Assembly (NCBI GenBank): GCA_963974105.1
Contig: CAXBBG010000004.1
Location: 1-64,000 of the forward strand
Reading direction: 5' to 3'
Source of the DNA: UBA2136 sp963974105
Lineage (GTDB): Bacteria; Pseudomonadota; Alphaproteobacteria; UBA2136
Length of the DNA: 64,000 nt
In this document: piece after piece, positions 17,237-25,001 of the stretch
Layout of the letters: the number at the start of each line of letters is the position of its first letter
How positions within the stretch are numbered: the first letter of the stretch is position 1
Translations under genes and position numbers: made by a program
The notes under the pieces: generated by a model
What the model was told of the DNA's origin: nothing
The model's input: only the letters and a program-made list of their open reading frames with translations
The model's database searches: none

Positions 17237-18116
17237 CTGTTAACCTTTTGTATGTTGTGTGACCAAGGCTTTTATAATTTGCAGATACGTTCACTAAGCT
17301 TTCGCTGTGACCTAAAAATAAATACGAGTCTTCTGGCAACTTTTTATCTATTTTTTTAAACAATGTTTTTTGTGTTTCTTTGCTAAAGTAAATAATGACG
17401 TTACGACAAAATATAAAATGAAAGTTTTTTTCAATGCTACCGGCCCAATCGTGAAGTAAATTCAGCTTTTTAAACTCTACATGCTTTCTAAGTTTATCGT
17501 CTATCTTGTAATTTATGTGGTTATGTACGGCGCCTGGCCCTAAAGGTTCTTTGGTGGGGATAAGATATTTTTGTAAATATTCATTAGCTGCCACAACTTC
17601 TGGATTTAGGTCGTATTTACCAATTTGACATTTTTCTAATACAGAAGAGTCTATGTCAGTTGCTAAAATTTTTATATCTGCATTTGGTTTACTTCTCTTA
17701 TATTTTTCAACGACCATTGCAATAGACCAAGGCTCGGCACCTATAGAGGCTGCGCAAGACCAAATACGCACTTTCCCATGTTTTTGTAAAATTTCATCCA
17801 GATGTTCAGCCAAAAAATCAAAGTGATGATGTTCACGAAAAAAGTGAGTTACGTTCGTCGTCATAGCGTTAATCATCACAAGAAGCTCATCGTCTTTGCC
17901 TTTTTTGAGTGAGTCTTGAAGGTGTTTATAATAAGCGTCAAAACTTTTGAGTTCGAGCACACGCAACCTACGTACAAGACGGGAATACATTAACTGCATT
18001 TTTGTATCTTGTAATTCTATCCCCGTTTGAGATGTAAGAATATGCCTCAAATTATCAAAATCTTCCTTTGTGAAAGGGTATTCATTTTTTAGCTGTAAAT
18101 TTTGTACGGTACCCAT
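17229..18116 (-). CDS. cheR: Chemotaxis protein methyltransferase CheR
   Basis: S-adenosylmethionine-dependent methyltransferase that methylates receptor glutamates. The 295-aa product has the N-terminal helical CheR domain and the methyltransferase domain. Visible motifs are RIWSCAASIGAEPWSIAMV (SAM site and catalytic region), ILATDID and FCRNVIIYFS. Length is normal with no extra C-terminal repeats. It lies 12 bp downstream of cheW and overlaps cheD by 8 bp. Confidence 0.96.
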   Translation of the reverse strand: MGTVQNLQLKNEYPFTKEDFDNLRHILTSQTGIELQDTKMQLMYSRLVRRLRVLELKSFDAYYKHLQDSLKKGKDDELLVMINAMTTNVTHFFREHHHFDFLAEHLDEILQKHGKVRIWSCAASIGAEPWSIAMVVEKYKRSKPNADIKILATDIDSSVLEKCQIGKYDLNPEVVAANEYLQKYLIPTKEPLGPGAVHNHINYKIDDKLRKHVEFKKLNLLHDWAGSIEKNFHFIFCRNVIIYFSKETQKTLFKKIDKKLPEDSYLFLGHSESLVNVSANYKSLGHTTYKRLTDA

Positions 18117-18128
18117 TTAATTTCTCCT

Positions 18129-18689
18129 TTATTCAACATCAGCGACCATTTTTTCAAGCTCATCAACCTTTACGAGGTCGCAGCCTTTAAGCATGTCTTC
18201 TACATTTATTAAAATAACCATGTCGTCACCGTTTGGTGAAAGCCCTTGTATAAACGAAGAGTCGATAGATGATCCAAAGTCAGGGGCAGGGCGCAGTTCA
18301 TCGATTGGCAGGTCAACCACATCACTTACGCTATCTACAATCATACCAATTGTTCTATTAGCAACATTAACAACAATAACAACGGTTTGAGCTGTAAATT
18401 CAACTTCTGGCATGGTAAACCTTCTGCGTACATCTAAAATAGGAACAACAGATCCACGTAAATTCAGAACGCCTCGGATAAACTTAGGTGCATTTGGAAT
18501 CTGCGTTGCATGTGACCAACCACGAATTTCTTGAACTTTTAAAATATCTATGCCGTAAAGTTCTTCTGCAAGCATAAATGTTAAATACTGTTTTGTGTCA
18601 CTATGTTTGCCAGACTCTCTACGATTACTATCCATGTTAGAAGGAGCACCTGCGCTTTCCTTTTTGGGTGTTTGTTGTTCTAAGCTCAT
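18129..18689 (-). CDS. cheW: Chemotaxis coupling protein CheW
   Basis: CheW links the receptor to the CheA kinase. The 186-aa product is one CheW domain with the motifs YLTFMLAEELYGIDILKVQEIRG and GVLNLRGSVVPILD. A polar, probably disordered N-terminal extension of about 35 residues (QQTPKKESAGAPSN and onward) is unusual for the family. It sits between cheA (17 bp gap) and cheR (12 bp gap). Confidence 0.95.
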   Translation of the reverse strand: MSLEQQTPKKESAGAPSNMDSNRRESGKHSDTKQYLTFMLAEELYGIDILKVQEIRGWSHATQIPNAPKFIRGVLNLRGSVVPILDVRRRFTMPEVEFTAQTVVIVVNVANRTIGMIVDSVSDVVDLPIDELRPAPDFGSSIDSSFIQGLSPNGDDMVILINVEDMLKGCDLVKVDELEKMVADVE

Positions 18690-18706
18690 GATTGTTATCC
18701 TTCTTG

Positions 18707-20854
18707 TTAATTGTGTTTTACGTGAGGTTGTTCATGTTTTATAAGGTCTGAATGCACGTCAATCTCTAGATCTCTCAAATCTATATGTGTATTTTCGTTC
18801 ATGCTTTCTTGCTGAATTTTATTCATTTGATTGATAACGGCTTTAGAATTCTTTTTGACAGTGTGGTAACGCCCTTCACGTTGTGAAAGCCTTACAATGC
18901 CAGGGAGGTCTAAAATTAAGGCCACATTACCGTCTCCTAAAATAGTTGCGCCAGAAACGCCTTCCACCGTTTTATAATTACTTTCAAGGCTTTTAATAAC
19001 AACTTGTTGTTCGCCTAAAAGTTCATCTACAAATATTGCAATTTTATTGTGTTCAGATTCAACAATGACGGCAATGCCACGTCCTAGCTCGTCTTCACCT
19101 GTACTTTTCTCCACTGTAAACGTTTCTTTTAAGCGTAGTAATGGCAGATATTCACCACGAATTTGAATCATTTCTACGTTGTTGTTAAGTGTTCTAATTT
19201 TATCCTTTTCAGGACGTATAGACTCAATGATATTTAAAAGTGGAATGATGTATGTTTGATCACCAACTTTTGTTGCCATGCCATCTACAATGGCTAAAGT
19301 GAGTGGTAAACTAATGCAGAAAGTAGTGCCTTTGCCAGGAACGCTAGCAATACTAATTGAGCCATTTAGAGCTTTAATATTTCTTGCAACAACGTCCATA
19401 CCTACGCCACGTCCTGAAACGTCGGTTACTGCTTTTGCTGTAGAAAAACCGTTGTTAAAGATAAAATTATAAATTTCATTATCACTTAGGTTTGCATCTT
19501 CAGTCGTCAAACCTTTTTCGATAGCCTTTTTCAAGATAGAATCTTTGTCTAAGCCTTTGCCGTCATCTTTAATGTCAATAATAACATTACCGCCTTTATA
19601 ATAAGCGTGTAATAAAATTTCACCTTCCTCAGATTTTCCAGCGCTTAGGCGCTCTTCTGGTGTTTCTATGCCGTGGTCAATGGAGTTACGTACTAAATGT
19701 GTAAGTGGATCACTAATTTTTTCAATTACGGTTCTGTCTAACTCGGTTTGTCCGCCTTTGGTTACAAAGTTAATTTTCTTATTAAGTTTTTGGGATGTAT
19801 CTCTTACCATGCGAGGAAAACGACTGAAGGCAAATTCAATAGGCATCATACGAATAGCCATAATACCTTCTTGCAGGTTACGTGTGTGAGATGTCATTTC
19901 GCAAATAGAGTTGATGAGGTTTCTGTGCTCTTCACCATCTATACCGCGCATTTGAAGCTCAACCATGGCGTTGGTTGTTACAAGTTCTCCAATTAGGTTT
20001 ATAAGCCCGTCAACTTTGTCAACGGCAATACGAATGAAAGCCGTTTCACTTCCTTGTTTTTTAACTGCGCCGTTTGACTTACTTTTAAGTGCTACCTTAG
20101 AGTTTTCAGCGATCTTTTCAGGGGATCCTAAGCTAATAGCGGCTATAGGTTCAATGACAATATTGGCTTCATCCTCTACAAATATAAAGGCATCTTCAAT
20201 AATTTCTTGAGTTGCTGTTGTTTCAAGTTCAATTTCCCATGATAGGTAAAGACTGTGAGGGTCTATCTCATTTAAATCTGGTATTTCGCTTGTATTACAT
20301 GTGCAGGAAAAAGAACATGTTTCTTTAAGTTCTTTAAAAATATTTATAGGGTCACTGCCTGTTTGACACATATTTAGGTGAGGTTCAAATTTAACGGAAT
20401 AATAGCTATGCTCGTCAGATTGCGTCATATCTGTACCATCATCAGTGTCTTTGGTTTTAATTTCTGCAGCTGTTTTTCCCAGGAATGCAGAAAGAGCTTC
20501 AAAAACATCTTGTTTTGTATTTATATCAGCTTTTCGCCCTTCTTTAGCGGCCGCAATAAGTTCAGCTATTACATCAATAGACCTTAGTAACTGGCTAATA
20601 ACATCGTCTTTTAGCTCTAACAGTCCATCACGCGCGTCTTGCAAAACAGACTCAACAACGTGCGTAAATTCAGCAATTTCATCAAAACCAAAAGTACCCG
20701 CACCACCTTTAATGGAATGAGCAGCACGAAAAATTGAGTCCATATCTGCTTCACCCGAGGTTTCTGCTTCAAGAAGCCCTGATTCAAGGTCCGCGAGATG
20801 TTCGCTTGCCTCTGCTAAGAATGTTTCATAAAATTGACTGATGTCGATGTTCAT
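18707..20854 (-). CDS. cheA: Chemotaxis histidine kinase CheA
   Basis: Central kinase of the pathway, which phosphorylates CheY, CheB and probably the receiver in the last gene. The 715-aa product has an HPt domain with phospho-His46 (AAHSIKGGAGTFGF) and a P2-like response-regulator-binding domain (about 150-240). A dimerisation helix pair starts near 270, followed by a GHKL ATPase (NSIDHGIE, DDGKGLD, GRGVGMDVV) and a CheW-like regulatory domain. The P2-like region has a Cys cluster, C180-x3-C184-x-C186, that is not a family hallmark I know. A tail of about 50 residues follows the CheW-like domain. Confidence 0.96.
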   Translation of the reverse strand: MNIDISQFYETFLAEASEHLADLESGLLEAETSGEADMDSIFRAAHSIKGGAGTFGFDEIAEFTHVVESVLQDARDGLLELKDDVISQLLRSIDVIAELIAAAKEGRKADINTKQDVFEALSAFLGKTAAEIKTKDTDDGTDMTQSDEHSYYSVKFEPHLNMCQTGSDPINIFKELKETCSFSCTCNTSEIPDLNEIDPHSLYLSWEIELETTATQEIIEDAFIFVEDEANIVIEPIAAISLGSPEKIAENSKVALKSKSNGAVKKQGSETAFIRIAVDKVDGLINLIGELVTTNAMVELQMRGIDGEEHRNLINSICEMTSHTRNLQEGIMAIRMMPIEFAFSRFPRMVRDTSQKLNKKINFVTKGGQTELDRTVIEKISDPLTHLVRNSIDHGIETPEERLSAGKSEEGEILLHAYYKGGNVIIDIKDDGKGLDKDSILKKAIEKGLTTEDANLSDNEIYNFIFNNGFSTAKAVTDVSGRGVGMDVVARNIKALNGSISIASVPGKGTTFCISLPLTLAIVDGMATKVGDQTYIIPLLNIIESIRPEKDKIRTLNNNVEMIQIRGEYLPLLRLKETFTVEKSTGEDELGRGIAVIVESEHNKIAIFVDELLGEQQVVIKSLESNYKTVEGVSGATILGDGNVALILDLPGIVRLSQREGRYHTVKKNSKAVINQMNKIQQESMNENTHIDLRDLEIDVHSDLIKHEQPHVKHN

Positions 20855-20875
20855 AAGTAAATACCTTGTTGTTGT

Positions 20876-21244
20876 TTAAGCTGGTAGAACCTTAGCAATT
20901 ACTTTTAAAAGCTGTTCAGGGTTAAATGGTTTCACAATCCACCCTGTTGCACCGGCTTGTTTACCCTCAGACTTTTTACTATCGTCAGATTCTGTTGTAA
21001 GCATAAGAATAGGCGTGAATTTGTGTGACGATTCTTGCCTTACCGATTTAATCATATCTATACCATTCATATTAGGCATGTTTAAGTCGGTGATAATGAG
21101 GTGTGGTGTTTCCGATTTGGCTTTTGCTAATCCCTCTACACCGTCTTCTGCCTCCACAACATCATAGCCAGCTTGCTTTAATGTAAAAGTTACCATTTGG
21201 CGGATAGAAGCACTATCATCTACAGTTAATATTTTTTTGCTCAT
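20876..21244 (-). CDS. cheY: Chemotaxis response regulator CheY
   Basis: Single receiver domain of 122 aa. It has the acidic pair Asp9/Asp10, phospho-acceptor Asp53 (ITDLNMPNMNG), a switch Thr in MLTTES and the conserved Lys in IVKPFNPEQ. It lies directly between the receptor and cheA. In flagellar systems CheY binds FliM; no flagellar gene is present here. It may instead act as a phosphate sink or carry the signal to another target. A dedicated CheZ gene is missing from the operon. Confidence 0.95.
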   Translation of the reverse strand: MSKKILTVDDSASIRQMVTFTLKQAGYDVVEAEDGVEGLAKAKSETPHLIITDLNMPNMNGIDMIKSVRQESSHKFTPILMLTTESDDSKKSEGKQAGATGWIVKPFNPEQLLKVIAKVLPA

Positions 21245-21262
21245 ATTTTGCGTCCTCTTAGT

Positions 21263-22651
21263 TTAAAAAAGTTCAATGTTATCGTCACAAGTCTTTTTGT
21301 TTTTTGGCGGTTGTGGTGGGCTATCAAACAAACAGTCGTCGTCTTCATCTTTTGAAATTGTATTATTTACTGCCGCAACAGCATTTGAAATTTCTTCAGG
21401 CTTTTCTTTAAATTCAGAGAGATGGTTCGCATGAAGATCACGTTCAGTTTGCATGGTGTAACGACTACCTACTTCTTTTAGAAATTCTAGGTCCGGTGTC
21501 ATTTTCTGATGACGTTTGTCAAAGTGTTCAAAAATAACATCCATTTCTGTCGCAATTTCTACTAAAGGGTCAGCAATATGTTCTAACTGCTGCTTTAATC
21601 TGTCCTGAAATTGAAGTTCTTGCACAATGTTAAATATGTTTTGTGACGTATTTTGAGATTCAGTAGCAGCCGATTCTAAGAGTTCTAAAATAGTTTCCTT
21701 TTGTAAGAATAGGTTGTTAATAAACATTTGAATCTTATTCTTACTAAGCAGAAGAGGGGTTAAATCCTTATTCACAACTTCTGCAATTTTTTCGTGTGAC
21801 CTAGATAGCCCCTCGTTAATGCCAGTTAGTTCTATTTGAATACGTTCATTAAAGTTAGAAGATGTATGTGCTAATTTTCGTACTTCATCGGCAACAACCA
21901 TAAAGCCACGGCCATGCTCGCCTGCACGTGCTGCTTCAATAGCAGCATTTAAAGCCAATAACTCTGTTTGTTTTGAAATGAAGTCAATTTCACCGATTGC
22001 ATCATCAATTGCTTTACCCTTTTTCTTCAAAAGATCAATATCATCAGCTACTTCAATCATACTATCGCTAATCCATACAAGCATTTGAATAATTTCATTT
22101 AGCATGCCTTCAATGGATTGAACAAATTCCTCTGTTTTAAAGTTTTCATTCTCGACGGTTACTGTTTCTGCAGCTTTTACAGTATTTAAAATGGTGCCAG
22201 ATTGGCTAGCTGTTTGCCCTGCAATTGTCATAAACTGACCAATAATACCTTGGATGGCGGTTTCCATTTCGTTGGCAACATTATTTGTTTGGTCGGAAAG
22301 TATGCGTGTGCTTTTTCTATGTGTTTGAGTGAGTGTTGAAACCCGTGCAAGTTGTTTTTCTGATGAGGAATATTTAATAAGTAAAAAATCATTCACAAGT
22401 AGCAACGCTATAATAAAACTAATGATAACAAGCAATGCAGATAATGGCAGTGTGAGCGTATATTTTAGGGTTAAGCACATAACTAAAATAATTATTATTC
22501 TTAATGGCCACAATAAGTGTTCACCTTTTTCTTCAGGCACAAAACTATGAATATTAAACTTAGATATTATGAAGTCTTTCAAATTTTTTAATTTATTAGA
22601 GAGCATGGGAATGGTTCCCCAATCTTTTAATTCTTTACTGTTAATGTTCAT
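21263..22651 (-). CDS. Methyl-accepting chemotaxis protein with minimal sensor and CheZ-like motif
   Basis: The 462-aa receptor has two adjacent transmembrane helices (about residues 48-90) joined by a few residues, so no periplasmic ligand domain. The signalling hairpin tip (ELLALNAAIEAARAGEHGRG) lies near 235-255. The motif LQFQDRLKQQ follows, with Asp350 and Gln354 spaced like the FQDxxxQ catalytic pair of CheZ. The polar C-terminal region contains DDDCLF and ends in DDNIELF, close to the CheD tail. The frame is open to 22675, but GGAGG lies 9 bp before ATG 22651 and this start avoids overlap with the STAS gene. LQFQD blocks also occur in other receptor-like proteins, from memory, so phosphatase activity is a hypothesis. 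Confidence 0.9.
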   Translation of the reverse strand: MNINSKELKDWGTIPMLSNKLKNLKDFIISKFNIHSFVPEEKGEHLLWPLRIIIILVMCLTLKYTLTLPLSALLVIISFIIALLLVNDFLLIKYSSSEKQLARVSTLTQTHRKSTRILSDQTNNVANEMETAIQGIIGQFMTIAGQTASQSGTILNTVKAAETVTVENENFKTEEFVQSIEGMLNEIIQMLVWISDSMIEVADDIDLLKKKGKAIDDAIGEIDFISKQTELLALNAAIEAARAGEHGRGFMVVADEVRKLAHTSSNFNERIQIELTGINEGLSRSHEKIAEVVNKDLTPLLLSKNKIQMFINNLFLQKETILELLESAATESQNTSQNIFNIVQELQFQDRLKQQLEHIADPLVEIATEMDVIFEHFDKRHQKMTPDLEFLKEVGSRYTMQTERDLHANHLSEFKEKPEEISNAVAAVNNTISKDEDDDCLFDSPPQPPKNKKTCDDNIELF

Positions 22652-22655
22652 AAAA

Positions 22656-22949
22656 TTACGCCTCCACAAAAACATTTTGAAGGCCTAAAATGTTAAATGT
22701 TGCATTAAATTTTTCTGAGGGAGAATTGATTTCAAAGGTTAATTCAGATTTTAAAAATGAAGACTGTGCAGAAATAAGTAATTGACAGCAAAGCGTGTCA
22801 ATGTTTTCTACTTTACTGGCGTTGAGATAGAGAGACTTTTCATCGTTTAAGGCTTCTAACAAGATTACTTTTAAGTCATTTGAGTGCATAGCAGAAAGCT
22901 GTTTATCGAGTGTTATCTTATTCTTTTGTTTTAGTTTTTCCAGTTTCAT
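22656..22949 (-). CDS. STAS-domain protein, first gene of the chemosensory operon
   Basis: The 97-aa product is a short STAS domain. Its loop reads IDTLCCQLLIS, with Thr-Leu-Cys where phosphorylated relatives have Ser-Ser-Ala. This form is common in STAS proteins placed next to cheA genes and may not be a kinase substrate. It lies 4 bp before the receptor gene. The 245-bp gap up to recA must hold the operon promoter. It differs from the second STAS protein at 15197, which has the standard Ser-Ser. Confidence 0.8.
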   Translation of the reverse strand: MKLEKLKQKNKITLDKQLSAMHSNDLKVILLEALNDEKSLYLNASKVENIDTLCCQLLISAQSSFLKSELTFEINSPSEKFNATFNILGLQNVFVEA

Positions 22950-23194
22950 GTAAGTTGCCTTTTTTTGTTACATGTTTCATTGTAGAAGATGGAATACCTA
23001 AGAAAAAAGGATAGAAAAAAAAATATTTATCTATAATGCAATAAATCAAGTGTTTACACCATTTAGTTGTCATGCTTTTAAAAGATTGTTATACAAATTA
23101 TATCTGAAAAAAGTTTGTTGTTTTACTTGTGAGAAATTTGCATAAATGCTAATGTTCTCTTGTAATATTTAATGCTGAAATAAAGGGTAATTTT

Positions 23195-24235
23195 ATGAAT
23201 AAGCAACAAGCACTGGAAGCTGCTATCGGCCAAATTGAAAAGCAATTTGGTAAAGGTACAGTGATGAATATGAAAGACGGGGCTGCGGTTGCAAATATCG
23301 AAGCTGTTTCAACAGGTTCACTTGGGTTAGACATCGCACTTGGAATAGGTGGTTTACCTAAAGGGCGTATTATTGAAATTTTTGGACCTGAATCATCTGG
23401 TAAAACAACGCTTACATTACATGCTATTGCAGAATGCCAAAAAAATGGCGGAACATGTGCCTTTGTTGATGCCGAGCACGCACTAGACACAGTTTACGCT
23501 GCTAATCTTGGCGTAAAAGTAGAAGACCTTATTGTTTCTCAACCTGATAGTGGCGAACAAGCTTTAGAAATTGTTGATACACTTGTACGTAGTGGTGCGA
23601 TCGACCTTATCGTCATTGACTCTGTTGCAGCGCTTACACCAAAAGCTGAAATTGAAGGTGAAATGGGCGACAGCCACATGGGTCTACAAGCGCGTTTAAT
23701 GTCTCAAGCATTGCGTAAGCTTACAGGTACAATTAGCCGCACAAACTGCATGTGTATTTTCATTAACCAAATTCGTATGAAAATTGGTGTTATGTTTGGT
23801 AACCCTGAAACAACGACTGGTGGTAACGCACTAAAATTCTATTCTTCTGTACGTTTAGACATTCGTCGTATTGGCGCTGTTAAAAACAAGGATGAAATTG
23901 TTGGTAACGCCACACGTGTAAAAGTGGTTAAAAACAAAGTAGCACCTCCGTTTAAACAAGTTGAGTTTGAAATTATGTATGGTGAAGGTATTTCAAAAAC
24001 AGGTGAAATGATCGACATGGGTGTTGACATGGGCATGGTTGAAAAGGCGGGTGCATGGTTTAGCTATAATGGCGAACGCATTGGTCAAGGTAAAGAAAAC
24101 GCTAAGAAATGGCTGTTGGATAACCCTGCAAAGGCAGATGAACTCGAAGCTAGTATTCGTGCTACAGTTGCTGGTAACAAGGCCGACGCGAAAGCAGCTA
24201 AAGACGAAGCTAAAGCTAAAAGAGCTACAGCTTAA
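23195..24235 (+). CDS. recA: Recombinase RecA
   Basis: RecA forms filaments on single-stranded DNA, drives strand exchange and triggers LexA cleavage. The 346-aa product has Walker A GPESSGKTT near residue 65, the conserved LIVIDSVAAL Walker B and loop region MGLQARLMSQALRKLTG. The C-terminus is rich in Lys, Ala and Asp as usual. AAAGGG precedes the ATG by 8 bp. The 245-bp upstream gap has neither a clean alphaproteobacterial SOS box (GTTC-N7-GTTC) nor an E. coli-type LexA box by eye, so SOS control is not demonstrated. Confidence 0.98.
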   Translation: MNKQQALEAAIGQIEKQFGKGTVMNMKDGAAVANIEAVSTGSLGLDIALGIGGLPKGRIIEIFGPESSGKTTLTLHAIAECQKNGGTCAFVDAEHALDTVYAANLGVKVEDLIVSQPDSGEQALEIVDTLVRSGAIDLIVIDSVAALTPKAEIEGEMGDSHMGLQARLMSQALRKLTGTISRTNCMCIFINQIRMKIGVMFGNPETTTGGNALKFYSSVRLDIRRIGAVKNKDEIVGNATRVKVVKNKVAPPFKQVEFEIMYGEGISKTGEMIDMGVDMGMVEKAGAWFSYNGERIGQGKENAKKWLLDNPAKADELEASIRATVAGNKADAKAAKDEAKAKRATA

Positions 24236-24250
24236 TTTTTATATAATAAA

Positions 24251-24279
24251 AAAAGACCTCCAATTTGGGGGTCTTTTTT
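24251..24279 (+). terminator. Intrinsic terminator of recA
   Basis: AAAAGACCTCC / GGGGGTCTTTT forms an 11-bp stem (one G-U) with a 5-nt loop and a T run, 15 bp after the recA stop. Confidence 0.9.
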
Positions 24280-24373
24280 GTTTCGATATTAAAATATTAA
24301 AAGACTTCAACATCTTAAATAATTCGCTTGTGTACTATGTTGAGGGGGCGCCTTTTCAAACACCTTCATCTCT

Positions 24374-24856
24374 TTATCTTTTAAACTCTCGCCTTATTTG
24401 AATTCTATATTTATAAAGTCGTGCAATGCAGGCTATACATAAAAAAGAGTTAAGGATAAAAGGGGTAGTGACCAATGCTATTATGAAGCTGGATAAGTTT
24501 GAAACGTTGCCAAAAAAATAGGAACATGGTCCAACAATGCCAGCAATGGCTGTTATTATAAAAAATAAAGTGGTGATAGGGTTAAGCGCTTTAAGTTCTT
24601 CAGCTAAAGCGTATATTTTACAAACACCATAACCACTATCGTGGTCATATTTCATTTGAGTATGAGGTGTAATAATTTTTGCAAACATATAGTGAGCATT
24701 AAAAAAACATGCAACCCAAACGGTCATGGTTGTTATAATTAAAACTTTTTCTTGCGGAAGGGTGTTGTGAAAGTCGATGCATAAAAATAAAAGATACCAT
24801 ATGAGAATAAGGCTGGTATAGACATTAAAAAACGTCTTTTTAAATAAATTGAGCAT
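24374..24856 (-). CDS. Four-helix membrane protein, unknown function
   Basis: Not recognised. The 160-aa product has four hydrophobic segments: near the N-terminus, around 45-65, 105-125 and 130-150. A soluble loop between helices two and three contains HTQMKYDHDSGYG. The frame is open to 24901, but GAGG lies 6 bp before ATG 24856. It stands alone between recA and gyrA on the minus strand, separated from gyrA by a terminator. No function can be assigned. Confidence 0.7.
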   Translation of the reverse strand: MLNLFKKTFFNVYTSLILIWYLLFLCIDFHNTLPQEKVLIITTMTVWVACFFNAHYMFAKIITPHTQMKYDHDSGYGVCKIYALAEELKALNPITTLFFIITAIAGIVGPCSYFFGNVSNLSSFIIALVTTPFILNSFLCIACIARLYKYRIQIRREFKR

Positions 24857-24950
24857 ATATAACCTCACGGAGTGTAAGTTAAAAAAGAGTAGGTGATTCA
24901 TTCATTATACCGAATATATATAATGAGCTGTGCGTTGTAAAGTTATATGC

Positions 24951-24983
24951 AAAAAAAGCCCCGCTAAAAGCGAGGCTTTAAAT
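24951..24983 (-). terminator. Intrinsic terminator of gyrA
   Basis: On the minus strand AAAGCCTCGCT and AGCGGGGCTTT form an 11-bp stem (one G-U) with a 3-nt loop, followed by a T run, 19 bp after the gyrA stop. Confidence 0.88.
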
Positions 24984-25001
24984 GAAGTCTTTTTAAAAGT
25001 A

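Noticed and set aside
22950..23194. LexA/SOS box upstream of recA
   Set aside because: No GTTC-N7-GTTC or CTGT-N8-ACAG pair could be found; only single GTTC half sites.
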